Below the pieces are notes generated by a model. The model was given only the letters and a program-made list of their open reading frames with translations. It was not told the origin of the DNA and made no database searches. From assembly GCA_021399435.1 (NCBI GenBank), contig JAJTUP010000004.1, positions 1,488,001 to 1,552,000 of the forward strand: a stretch of 64,000 nucleotides of DNA. The letters are read 5' to 3'. Of this stretch, positions 1-11,428 are shown piece by piece; position 1 is the first letter of the stretch; every line of letters begins with the position of its first letter. The position numbers and the translations under genes are program-made. Source of the DNA: Diaporthe sp. PMI_573. Lineage: Eukaryota; Ascomycota; Sordariomycetes; Diaporthales; Diaporthaceae.

Positions 1-2356
1 CCGGGATACCTTCGATGCGCTATTGGACGCAATTAATTATCGTGTCGAGAACTGTATGTTAAATCTATAATTTTCTCCGCGGGCACTACTCTCCTGCTCT
101 CAGCCGTCTGACTATTACGTGGGCGTTTAAGGCACCTCGTCCCTGGAGACTCTAGGCCCCAAGCAACCCAGTGACGTCTTGGCAGATATAAATCCAGCCT
201 TCCAGCGCGCCCTCGGTGGAATTGCAGATCAGATCAGCCTACTTCACAGATTATCGAATACTGTCCGCCGTGCGAGCAAAGATGTGCAAAATGTCGAGGC
301 AGCAAAGGCACCGCGCATCTATGATGATCATGGTAACGACGCCGAGGACTTTTTTCGACAGGTGCTCTTGCGTTACATCAGTGACCGCTTCCCAACAACG
401 AGTCAAACAATTCAGCAACGACTAGCTGATACCATGATCCTACGACGGAAGCGAATATTGTATCGCCGAATGCGATATGGAAATAATCCAATCCATATTC
501 AGAACGAGCCAGCCCGGACTCAGGTCACAGTGCCTCGTGCCCAGCCCACAGCTCGGCCGCAGAAAGCAGACCTGCACCAAGAAATTGCAGATAATCAGTC
601 CGAAACAAACAAGGCACAGAGCGCGACGACGCTTGCTACTGAGAGGTTCCGCAGGGCAGCAGCACCATCAGTGGTGTCGGTGTCCAAGACCGTCGCATTG
701 AGCAGCCACTAGGAGCTTGTTTTCCCCCCAGCCCCAACCGCGGCCATAAGGAGCAAGCAAAAAGAACTGATGAAGCAGCGAAACGTTGCGCTATCTGATG
801 TCAGACGTCGAATGCAAGGGCAGGGACGAACAGGGAACGCGGAAAATAGGACGCCAGCCCAAGATTGGGAGGATGCCGTGGATGCCGTGGGAGAGGTGTT
901 GTGTCCCTATTGCTTTCACATGATTCCAGCACGGGAGGCCACTGACGACTTCAAGTGGAGGTGCGTATCTTCCTACGTGACCTACTTCCAGAAGTCCATA
1001 TATAGTCTTCCCTTTTTACTAACAGCCAATAGGCGGCACGTACTAGGCGACCTTGATGCCTATATCTGCTTGTTCGAACAATGCGAATTTCCCAATGAGC
1101 TGTACAACCATAGCAACCAATGGCTCAAACACATGCGTGAGCATACCTTACAATGGCGATGTGCCTCAATGGCTCACGCAGAATTCGTTGTTACCTCGAG
1201 AGATGAATACACGGAACATATGAAGACTGTACACCAATCTAGGCTGACGGATGCACAACTTCGCATACTAGCTGACAAGAGTTGCCGTACTCCTGGGAAA
1301 ATATTCGGATCTTGTCCCCTCTGTGGGGTTGAGGAGACTCACTGCAGCATGGAAGAACACATCACCGGCCATCTCAGACATTATGCCATCAAATCTTTGC
1401 CGGCAGCCTATGAGTCCGTGGAGTCTTCAGGCCCCAACGAGGTCAGCTCTGTAATTTCAGCGATACGCAGCCGTAGTACGGTCAAAGACCTCTTGGAAGA
1501 GGATTTCGAGGCAGGCGAGACTAGCTTGGGCAACGAATTTGCCGACGACGACGACGGTAACGACGGCGAAAGCCCCAATCATTCATCGACACCTCATATG
1601 AGGCACTTTTCCCCTCCTCCCGAATCCGATGTCTCGCCCACAGGGAAGATTGGCGAGGTGCTTGAACCGAACTGTGTCATTTGCGGTATCCCAGCCCTAT
1701 CAGCTTGCAGATGCGAGGCTATCGCTTTTGAGGAGTGCGTGAGACAGGTCGAATCTAAAATAATGGCGCCCCTCCACATACAGGCGCACGAATGGGTGCG
1801 CACGCATGCCGAGAAGCAAGTCACTGCGAGCTTACTAGCTTCGACGTCCCAGCTCGCGTCTGCGGCAGCGGCAGGTGGTGATTCTGCAGCACAAAACGAG
1901 GCAACCACTGCACAAGGGCATGCAATTAAGGCAGCAGCTGGACCGACTGATTTGAAGATCAATAACCTTCGGTGTGATGCAGATCAGGTTTACCCAGTCC
2001 TAGAATACTTCTACTCCCTGGTTGATTATACACTCCCAGAGGACGACGACCCTCTCGTGCGAGACCCACCACTCTCCGCACTTTCTGGCCGCAGGAAGGC
2101 TCGTAGGGCAAGCAAACCATATGAGGTTCCAGAGCCTATTCATCCTCCGAGAATTTCATTCAGTGAGGCATTCACGGCGGCTTCAGGTCGAGGCGTAACA
2201 CTCGGAGAAACTGCAGCGATGGAAGAGAAGGGGAAAGAAAAAGCTGGTAACATTGACCCGCCCGACCCCGCGATCCGAGTCAATACGAGAGCGAGAAGTC
2301 CGTCTCTGGAACCGCAATCTGATAGTAAGAGGCCGAGATACATTGAAGATGAGTGA
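1..2356 (+). CDS. AcuF-type C2H2 zinc-finger protein, 5'-partial, with one in-frame stop
   Basis: The reading frame enters from the left edge. A first exon piece (to 53) joins 186 through an intron at 54-185 (GTATGT donor, ...TTGGCAG acceptor) and the frame then runs to a TGA at 2354-2356. A second, in-frame intron at 961-1032 has a TACTAAC-like branch and restores KWR-RHV. The N-terminal part (SDRFPTTSQ, RRKRILYRR) and the central Cys/His cluster (CPYC, HV, CEF, WLKHMREH, YTEHMKTVH, CPLCG) match a large Pezizomycotina family annotated as oxidoreductase AcuF-like C2H2 zinc finger; its function is unknown and DNA or protein binding is inference. The C-terminus is acidic and low complexity with a basic SKRPRY tail. 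The frame is broken by TAG at 710-712, in the middle of a segment (TVALSSH, stop, ELVFPPAP) that I recall as conserved. It is therefore either a recent pseudogene, a sequencing error or a gene needing recoding. Confidence 0.7.
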
Positions 2357-3867
2357 GACAGCATATGCCGACGCCTAGGCCCTCCTCCCTCCTCTTTTCG
2401 TGCCTACATTCTCCCAACAGTCGCAGCACTCTTACACAATATGGTAGCCCTTTTTGGGGTACACAGCCACTTATATCCGGGATACTGCCGTATTTTTAGA
2501 AGATTTGAGCGATTTTAGGATTCAAAGAATGCAAAACTAGGCAATAAGAATTGCTCACTGATCCTGACAATAATTGCTGAGTGTCTAGGTATGGGAAACA
2601 AAATCTACGTATGAGCATATGTATTTCCTACTAGTTGATCAAATGCAACTTGTACTCATGCCAGGTTACATAATCCTCCTTGACGGAGGCTCAGATAGTT
2701 CTTGATCCTCGGACGATCTCTGCACCCTAATGCTGTCAGCTGACCGATGGCTAAGACGAGACTCACACTTGGTTCTCCAATATCCAGACACCATGTTCTA
2801 TCAATAGTGAATGCTCAATTTTATCTCTGGTCCAGCGGTACCATAGCAGTGGAAATAGTTAGTCGCCAACATTGTCGCCGACGGGCGATGAGGCATAATC
2901 ACAGAGAAAGGAGAAACGATAGCCGGTTGAAAATTCCCAAGTAGTCTCTCATAGCTGTCGAAATCAATTTTCAAGAAGTTTTGTGCAATATCGTTTCTCA
3001 TACCTTCTATACCAGTGGTGAATGCACGCCTTGCCATTTCCCGGGACGACATGTGTCCGTATCTGCAGATACTGGTACTGGCGAAGTTGCATCGTCTTTT
3101 GGCTTGGCAACATTTTCTATAACCGCCAGCTGCGTATGACTAACGGCAGTCACTTCGGCGATCCGAGTATTCAAAGAAGAAGAATTGGAGTGCCTGCTAA
3201 ATTTGCGAGCATTGGACTTTTTGGTGGCAGACAAAGGACATACAACATGGGAAGCAAGCCCTGGTCATGGGAATTCACCCAGACCGCCGGGCTTCTTACC
3301 CGCTCCACCACTGGCCGCGTGTCTAGGCTGAAAACGTTGGCTGCCGTGCCGGCTTGGCTCTGTTTAACTCCCAAGTTGTCATCTCACCTGAGTGTAGCAA
3401 GCCTCTACCTCTGTATTCATACACAGATGACTTGTTGCTCTGAAGTGACCCTGGAGCGGCCAAGAACACCCGGCTGCAGAATTGTGCGGCCAGTAGTCGA
3501 CACAATGGCATTGTAGTAGAAGGCTGGTTGCTCGTCATACTTTTCGACACAAAGGTTCTCATTAGAACGGCCCGGGGGAGACAGATGTATGTGATAGTCT
3601 TTCAGCCGAGGCCATGGGTACATTATGGAAGATACAAAGCGTTTGTCCAGAATAAAGAACGAACTTACACGAAGAAACTTCTTCAAAAGCATAGGAATGA
3701 TTCATTACTGCTATAAAATGATTAGGAATTCTGAGGCCTAGTCTGAGATCGTTCCTCATCTGCATCGGTCTTGCAACAGCCTGTACATTCATCCTCACTT
3801 TCATAAGAATTCAGAGAACGGCAGAAATCTGATATTTCGGAGTCCGAATATCAGCCAGCGGACAAGC
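2357..3867. other. intergenic, no convincing gene
   Basis: Short overlapping frames occur on both strands (longest about 160 codons at 3022-3516) but none has family-like motifs, sensible splice sites or a consistent composition. The stretch 2440-2640 is more AT-rich than the flanking genes. It may hold decayed sequence; nothing further can be supported. Confidence 0.5.
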
Positions 3868-4692
3868 ATGGGTAGGCGATCGAATCAGGTCAAGTCCGTG
3901 AGGGCTTCACAAACCTCTTCAGCCCCGGCGGTCGACAAACGGGTCAAGACATACCGCCAATTCACACATTACAAGCGGTGGGAGGTTCGTGCCAAGAAGT
4001 GGGAGAAAGAGGCGTTATACAGATACCGCTGTGGAGAGAAGCTCGCTGATATGGACTTTGTATGTGAGGAGAGTTTCCCCGAGCACCAAAATCTTAGGAG
4101 CCATATGAAAACCATGCACCAGGCGACAGGGAGAGCTGTCATCTTTTATGTCAGAGGTAAGGTAGATTCGCTCAATGCAAGGGGTGCCATCGCGGCATAC
4201 CTGCGTTCTACAACATCCCAAGCCGAGGCAAACCAGAGAGATACTGACATCGACCAAGGTATGCACCTGGCAAGGGGCAGCAGAGACTTCTGGACAACGG
4301 TGTTGGGCAAGCGCACACGTCTTCCAGACTCAACACCCAACAAGGCCGAGCCCCAGGAGCAGGAGGCGTGCCGGCTCAGAAAGCCCCCGCAAAAGCTGAG
4401 AGAGCTGATCGTCGAGGCTATTTCGAGCGGCCCTGATCAGGGAATGTCGGTCCTGGAGATCATGCAATTCGTTGGGACTCGCTACCCATGGTATGGGCAG
4501 CCGAGTCGGAAGGCGCATCTGCGTGAAAGAGTCGAGGTTTCACTCAGTTCCAGGAGGGCAAAGGCAAAGGTGGAGTCCTTTGAAGAAAACCAGGGACGAT
4601 GGAGAATGACTGCTATTTATCGGTCAAAGCTGGAAGAGGCCGAGTCCAAACCAGTCTTGACAGGATTTCTGCTCTCTTCTTTGACCGAGTAG
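3868..4692 (+). CDS. small protein with degenerate C2H2 finger and forkhead-like winged helix
   Basis: A single open frame of 274 codons. Residues 55-84 hold a C2H2-like pattern (C55, C66, F70, L76, H79, H84) in which the first Cys pair is 11 apart rather than 2-4, so zinc binding is doubtful. Residues 173-252 resemble a forkhead winged helix: PPQKLRELIVEAI, then a short loop, MSVLEIMQFV, RYPWYG, a K-x-x-L-x-x-x-V helix ending in SLSS, and GRWRM near the end, in the same order as PPYSY/LI..AI, LTLSEIY, FPYY, W..SIRHNLS and GYW of FOX proteins. The usual W and RHN recognition-helix residues are not conserved. An optional in-frame intron at 4157-4222 (GTAAGG donor) would remove 22 residues. A role as a DNA-binding regulator is inference; a shrinking gene copy is the alternative. 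Confidence 0.6.
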   Translation: MGRRSNQVKSVRASQTSSAPAVDKRVKTYRQFTHYKRWEVRAKKWEKEALYRYRCGEKLADMDFVCEESFPEHQNLRSHMKTMHQATGRAVIFYVRGKVDSLNARGAIAAYLRSTTSQAEANQRDTDIDQGMHLARGSRDFWTTVLGKRTRLPDSTPNKAEPQEQEACRLRKPPQKLRELIVEAISSGPDQGMSVLEIMQFVGTRYPWYGQPSRKAHLRERVEVSLSSRRAKAKVESFEENQGRWRMTAIYRSKLEEAESKPVLTGFLLSSLTE

Positions 4693-5149
4693 GGGCAGGT
4701 TTGCCGTAGTCATGTCACAGTCATTTCACAGTCATTTCATAGAGTTATCTGCTTAGTAATGCATTTCTTCATAACAGTAAATAAAATAAATCGTTGGTGT
4801 ATTCTTCTGTCAAAGTGCTATAATAATAACCATGCCTAGCTCCCTGTGTCCTGTGTAGTACCCACCTGCAGTGATGCACCGGCTGATCCAAGATGCATGC
4901 GGACCCCTGGACGGGTCTTGGCGCGCCGGCCGAATAAGCCAGGGTCGCATGTGCCAGCCGGCCGCGATTCAGCCGCCAGTCCGACCTCACACTACTCGCC
5001 CGCTCCGCCGTTAGTCGTCTACAGTTCAGCTGCGTGCCCAGTGTTCCCGACAAGCCAATGCGACTGGAGCTCGACGAGTCGCCGCACCGGAAGATGAGTG
5101 CATTCCCACCCGCGCCCCACCGCGAAACAAGCAGACGCCGTCTCCTACC
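4693..5149. other. intergenic between forkhead-like gene and CLC gene
   Basis: AT-rich 3' sequence of the upstream gene (to about 4830) followed by GC-rich sequence that probably carries the promoter and 5' leader of the CLC gene. No coding signal. Confidence 0.5.
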
Positions 5150-8100
5150 ATGAACGACAGCCTCGCCAACGGGGAGGCCTCGTCGTCATCCTCCTCCCAG
5201 TCGCCCCAGCACGGCTCACATGCGCTACCACTACGAGACGACGACCACGCCCGGCGCCCCGACACGGAAGACAGCGACCTCCTCGGCGATGACCCCCTGA
5301 CCCAGGACCACCTCGCCGAGCCCATATCCTTCAAGCGCAAGCAGAAGCGCCCCGGCGTCGGCCTGGGCTTGCTCACGAGCTTGGCGGGCTCCTTGCGGGA
5401 CCAGAGAGGGGGAAACGACGGGCCACGTGCTGAGGCGGTCAGGCTGCAGAGCGATGAGCCCGAGGATGCCCCATACCCAGAGACCTACCACTCCTCGCCC
5501 AGGAGGAGGGGCGGAGGCAACACCACGACCGCCTCGACCCCAAAGGACGGGGCTCCTCCCGACTGGCATGTCGAGGGCCCGGGCCAGCGCGTGGGCTACG
5601 AGAACCTGACAGCCATCGACTGGATCTTCGAATACACAAAGGAGAGGGCCCGGCTCAGGGTGCTGAGCTCGAGCGCCGTTGGGCTCGTGGGCTACGCCCA
5701 GAGGCTCCTCGATGCGAGTCAGGAGTGGGTCATACTCGTCCTCACGGGGCTGCTCGTCGGGGCGCTCGCCGCCGGCATCGACATCATCTCGGACTGGCTA
5801 GGCGACCTGAAGGCTGGGTACTGTTCCACGGCAGATGGCGGTGCTTTCTATCTGAACAAGAACTTTTGCTGTATGGGCTACGACGAAGGGGCAAAGTGCA
5901 TGGGCTGGCGTCCGTGGGCCACAGCGTTGCACGTATCATCGGCTGCGGGAAAGTGGATTATAGAATATTTCTTTTTTATCTCCTTGTCGGTATGTTCGAC
6001 GCCCGAGGCTCGCCTTCTAACAAGACATTTCTGACGATCAACAGGTGTTTTTTGCTCTTTGCGCCAGCATTTTGGTAAAGGAGTACTCGGTTTATGCGAG
6101 ACACAGTGGTATACCTGAGATCAAGACTGTGTTGGGAGGCTTTGTCATTCGGCGGTTTCTCGGTACATGGACGTTGGTTACGAAATCCCTCGGACTGGTA
6201 GGCTGCCCTTACTCTTGCGCATCCGGTCTGCAACTGACGGCAGATTTAGTGTTTAGCTGTGGCTTCTGGCATGTGGTTGGGCAAGGAGGGTCCTTTGGTC
6301 CATGTTGCGTGCTGCTGCTCGAACTTATTCATCAAACTTTCCCCCGCCATAAATGAGAATGAAGGTATTGTATGCTCCTGTTGCACATAATTCGAACAGT
6401 CATCTGACCGTGTCCAGCTCGGAAGAGAGAGGTGCTCTCTGCCGCGGCAGCGTCAGGCATATCTGTGGCATTCGGTGCGCCCATTGGTGGAGTGCTCTTC
6501 AGTCTCGAGGTAGGACCGCGTCAATCACTCATAAGATCACAGAGAAGAGGTTCTGACTTTTGGTAGCAAATCTCGTACTATTTCCCTGACAAGACGATGT
6601 GGAAAAGCTTCGTCTGCGCCATGACTGCCGCTGTTGTCTTGAAAGCTCTGGACCCTTTCCGTACCGGGGAAACCGCCCTGTATCATGTCAAGTACAGCAC
6701 AGAATGGCACAACTTTGAAGCAGTGGGCCCCTTTCTGGTCCTCGGCGCCATAGGGGTGAGTCGACTACGTTGTTCTTGGGTTTCACAGTCACTAATGGCA
6801 AAATAGGGAATCTATGGTGGCCTTTTCATCAAACTCAATATGAAGGTCGCCTCCTGGAAAAAGGCGCGAGTCATCTCAAACGAATGGCTCCCGGGGCCCG
6901 TCACGCAGGTCGCCATCGTCTCGCTGCTCACCGCCCTGATCAACTATCCCAACCTCTACATGCGAGCGCAATCATCAGAGCTAGTCGCGAACCTCTTCTC
7001 CGAGTGTTCCAAGCTGCTGGACGACCAGTTCGGCCTGTGCAAGACAGGAGCAGCCACGGCAGGCACCATCGTTCTGCTCCTCTTCGCCGCCGTCCTCGGC
7101 TTCTTCCTCGCAGCCATCACCTTCGGCCTGCAGATACCCGCAGGCATCATCCTCCCGTCCATGGCCATCGGCGCGCTGTGTGGCCGCGCCATAGGCATCA
7201 TCATGGAGATCTGGGTGCACAACCACCCAGGCTTCATCGCCTTCCAGCAGTGCGAGCCGGACATCCCCTGCATCAACCCGGGCACCTACGCCATCATCGG
7301 CGCGGCGTCGACGCTCGCCGGCGTCACGCGCATGACCGTCTCCATCGTGGTCATCATGTTCGAGCTCACGGGCGCCCTGACGTACGTGCTCCCGATCATG
7401 ATCGCCGTCATGATCTCCAAGTGGGTCGGCGACGCCTTCGGACGCAGGGGCATCTACGAGTCGTGGATCCACTTCAACGAGTACCCCTTCCTGGAAAACA
7501 GCGACGAGAACGTCGCCTCGATCCCGGACATCCCCGCGGGTCAGGTCATGACGCGCATCGAGGACCTGGTCGTCCTCACCGCAACGGGCCACACCATCGC
7601 CTCGCTGCGCAACATCCTCGAGACCCAGCCGTACCGCGGGTTCCCCGTGGTGTCGGACCCGCGCGACGCGGTGCTGCTGGGCTACATCTCGCGCGCGGAG
7701 CTGCAGTACAACCTGGCGGGCGCGTCGAGGCCTCCCAGGTCCCTCCCTACGGGGGCGGAGGCCTTCTTCAGCCACCAGCCCCTCGCCGACCCGCGCACGA
7801 CGCTCGATCTCCGGCCCTGGGTCGACCAGACCCCCATCACGCTGCCCTCGCGCGCGAGCCTCCACCTCGCCGTCAGCTACTTCCAGAAGATCGGCCTGCG
7901 CTACGTGCTCTTCAGCGACAGGGGCGTCCTGCAGGGCCTGCTGACCAAGAAGGACGTCTGGCAGGTCCTCAACGGCGCCGAGGAGACGCGGCGCACCGGC
8001 GGGGCTGCTGGTGGTCGGGGCGGGCTTTCGGGTAATGCCGCTGTCGAGACGGGTATTACGCGGGAGGAGGGCGAGGGCGAGCAGCGTGGGCTGTTGGAGA

Positions 8101-8159
8101 GGAGCGTCCACGTCGATGAGGCGCCGAGCCCTAGGGTCGAGGTCGACTCTATACTGTAG
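5150..8159 (+). CDS. CLC-family voltage-gated chloride channel/transporter
   Basis: Six exons by splice phase: 5150-5989, 6045-6197, 6250-6364, 6418-6509, 6567-6755, 6807-8159, giving 913 aa. The first about 150 residues are a disordered, acidic and basic cytosolic tail. The membrane core carries the CLC selectivity motifs: [16 protein letters not shown] (external gating glutamate E344), [12 protein letters not shown], and the later [14 protein letters not shown] and [13 protein letters not shown]. Two C-terminal CBS regions follow (from [11 protein letters not shown] and from [12 protein letters not shown]). The family moves chloride across endomembrane or plasma membranes; yeast Gef1 acts in Golgi and vacuole. 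The position matching the internal proton glutamate of CLC exchangers is glutamine here (Q401, first codon of exon 5), which would favour channel-like or uncoupled transport; that is inference. It is convergent with the ligase gene. Confidence 0.95.
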
Positions 8160-8504
8160 AATTTTTAGGACGGGGACAGGCGCACATAGGTCTTAGATGA
8201 GTGACGTTAGCGATTGTCGATATAGAACGCTCATCGAATGCAATGAATGTATACATGCACATTATAATTATAGAGGGCAAATCCCTTGTGACACGGTCTG
8301 AAGTGTGATTCGACAATAGCGCATATGAGTTTTGTTCAGTATGCTATGGAGTCATAAAGTAATATTAACCCCGTCGTGGAGAACATGCTGGGCTTCTCCT
8401 ATAGGCAGCAAAGCAAACTGGTGTACAGCCAGCCATTCAACCATCAAAAAGTTCCAGACATTCCGTCCGCGAGTTTGTTGGAGCCCTCCATTTGTTCCCC
8501 CACC
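8160..8504. other. convergent 3' intergenic region (CLC / ligase)
   Basis: AT-rich spacer between the stop codons of two convergent genes; presumably 3' UTRs and polyadenylation sites. No coding frame of note. Confidence 0.5.
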
Positions 8505-11428
8505 TTAATACTCAAAGTCATCATCCACAGCCGGGCCCTTGCTCTTGGTAACACTCTCCTGCTTCCGGTACATCTCAGCAACCTGGCGCGAGGAGGTAGC
8601 CTCATCAGGCTTCTTGTCGTCGCGGACCTTGATGAACCGCGGGAACCGCAGCGAGATGCCCTTGTCCCCGGCCGGGTCGACCCCCTCCTTGATTCCGGCC
8701 TTGTACCGCGGGCTGAGCGTCAGGTCGGCGGTGCGCACCTCCCAGACGTGGCGGGGCTCGAACCACACGTCGGGCTGGTGCTGCCCGCCGGAGGAGTGCG
8801 CGTAGAAGGGCTTCGGGCGGTCGATGACGATCCCGGAGAGGGACTTGTGCAGCTCCTCTAGCACCGCCTCGCTGAACCCGGTGCCGATGTTGCACACTGT
8901 CTCGTAGGTGTCTGACGCCGGGCTGTAGCACGCCAGTAGGAATGCCCCGTACACGGATGTGCGCTTGCCCTTGCCATAGTAGGCGCCCAGCACGACGAGG
9001 TCGAGCGAGTCGCCTACGCCGGAGAGGTAGTCTTTCTTGATCTGGAGTGAAGTGCATTGTTAGCATGTGAGTCGGGAAGTAGGGGGTAGTTGAAGTGGCC
9101 TACCTTGAGCCAGTTGCGACTGCGCTTGCTGGGCTCGTATCCGCTCTCCTCGCCGTCGAGCATCTTTACCATCAGGCCCTCGCAGGACGCCTTGACACTC
9201 TCGTCCAGGAACAGCTGGATCTCATCCAGCTCCTTGCCGTTCATGTGTACTGCAAATGCGAACTCGCCCTCGACGGGGGTGAGCGCCGTGGTCAGCAGCT
9301 CTCGGCGTTCTCGCAAGGACTTCTCCACAAGGGCCTCGCCGTTGAGGTACAGCAGGTCAAAGGCGAAGACGCAGACCTTGACCTTGACGTCCTCGACCTT
9401 GACGTCCTTCTTCTTCCGTGTCATCAGCTGCTGGAACGGGAGTACCTTCTTCTCGACGGTATCCCAGGCCACGGTCTCGCAGTCGAGCACGAAGCTCTTG
9501 GTGTCCTCCTTGACCCAGGTGTGCAGCTTGGCGAGAATGTCGGGGTACTTCTTGGACAGGTCCTCTGAATTTCTCGAGAAGATGGACGCCACGCCATCGC
9601 CGACCACCTGGGCTGAGCCAGACGTGGCCTGGCTGAGCTCCTGGTTTGCGTCCTTCGCGACATAGTGGATCTGAGCACGCTCACCGTCATATTTGTACTC
9701 GCAGGTGAAGTTCTGCCCTTCGAACCGATCCAGGACTTCAGTGATGGCTTTAGTCGGCTTCGCCAACATAGGCTTGAGTGGCACGCCGGGCCGCAGCTTG
9801 CAGTTCTCCCGGAGCTTCAGGATGCCATGCTCCAGCATCGCGGGGATGATAACGTCGTAGCTCGGCAGCTCACTGTAGACAGTCTTGAGCGTGGCCTCCG
9901 CGTTTTCCATCTCCGTCGTGCTGGGGACCTTGCCCTTCTGATCGGCCTCGTGGCAAATCATCGCCTGGGCGACTGAGACCAGCACGGTCCTCTCGGCAAG
10001 ACCAAGCCGCAGCTTGCCTTCCAAGAAGCGGACAATATACTTGGCCTCGCTTGGACCGCCCTTATCCTTCGTGATGTCGACCTTGCCCGTGCCTTGAGAA
10101 TCAGCCGCAGACAGGAGCTTCTTGATTCCATCGACCTTTCTGCCCTGTGCACCGTTTCCGGTGACAGTCGCGATGTCCATGAGGCCCTTGTGGACACCGC
10201 GAATGGTCAGAGGCTTGGGCTTGAACATGGTCGGCTGGGTGGACCTCGACTTGACCGCGACCAGTCCCAGGTCACCAATCTCCTTTTGGTCGTTCTTGAT
10301 CACCTGCAGGCTGCGCCCCGTACTCTCTCCGATGGCTTTCATGATCAAAGACTCCCCAATGCCCAGTTCAATGCCTGCATAATCAGGAGCCAGCTTGTTG
10401 ATCATCAAGAGTACTGTCGGTAGCATGTCGTCCGGCGTGAGCCGTAATACTTGACGCAAGAACAGTGAGCAGTGAGCCATAATCTCCAACCTCTTGGTGG
10501 TGAGCTCGACGAGGGAGAAGGTCTGGCATAGCGCAGCATACGGCACTGGCTCGCCCGGTTTCCAATCAGGATATGGGTCTTTGGCCTTGGTCGTCAATTT
10601 GGTTTGCACGGTCTTGCGGGCTTTCTCGACGACCTCGGGCTTCTCCTCTCCACTCTCTTCAGCTTCGTGCTCTGCTTCTGATGCGGACTCGCTTGCAGCT
10701 GCTGCATCTTCGTCTTCCTCCGCCGGCTCAGGCTTCGGACTCGACTCTTTCTTCTTCCGAGGAGCTTGAGTTGCCTTGGTCGGTTTTGTCTCCTTTTTCA
10801 CTTTAGGTTTTGGCGAGGGCGCATCCTGCATGACCTCGTCCTCGTCGTCATCCTCAACCACCTTTCTCCCCTTGCGCGACCGCTTCACAGCAGGAGCATC
10901 CTCCTCTTCGAGGTCCTCTGCTTTGTCTTCTTCTTTGACTTTCTCATTGGACGACTTTGCTGCCGTTCTGGAGGACTTGGAAGTTCGACTGCGCTTTTTT
11001 GAATCTATGCACATATATTCAGCTGTGATCCGGTCGTTCTTGCACGCGTCACTGACCTTGTACAGGCTCTGAATTCTCTTTTGCGCTGCTACTGCTGGGG
11101 CTGCCCTGGTTCGCCACCTCCGTCTTGTTTCCCGTGACCTCGTCGGAACTATCATCCTCTTTCTTGGCGGCAGCAGCTTTCTTTGGCTTGTCTGCCGTCT
11201 TCGTCGCGAATGATAGCTTAGTCTGTTGTGTGGGAGCTGGTTTGGTGCCGTCGGGCTTGCCAAAGAACTTGCTACAGTGCGGCAGAAGCACAGTCAGCTA
11301 TTGGACCCAGAGCACGACCTCATGTAAAATATAACGAATTGCGTCGCAACCTAGAGGCCATGGTGCACACACCCCAAGGTTGTTTGCGACGGCTTGACAT
11401 ACCCCAGGGTCGCTTGCTTGGGCGCCAT
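8505..11428 (-). CDS. CDC9: ATP-dependent DNA ligase I
   Basis: Seals nicks between Okazaki fragments and in excision repair. Exons: 11428-11373, 11271-11057, 11004-9104, 9041-8505, giving 902 aa. The N-terminus reads QTTLG joined by the first splice to KFF, forming a PCNA-interacting box QxxLxxFF; a second similar motif, QQTKLSF, follows. A long Lys/Glu-rich linker with basic KRSRKGRK-type stretches (likely nuclear localisation) precedes the ligase core. The adenylation site is EYKYDGER with catalytic Lys about residue 528; later motifs include DCETVAWD and EGLMVKML, and the OB-fold end contains PRFIKVRDD. The gene is minus strand, convergent with the CLC gene. The start at 11428 was chosen because MAPKQATLG is family-like. 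An in-frame ATG at 11578 would add 50 residues that look like a mitochondrial presequence (see findings). Confidence 0.95.

Noticed and set aside
6770..8111. Frames of 421 (plus) and 376 (minus) codons over CLC exon 6
   Set aside because: Shadows of the GC-rich CLC coding frame, which carries the real transporter and CBS motifs.
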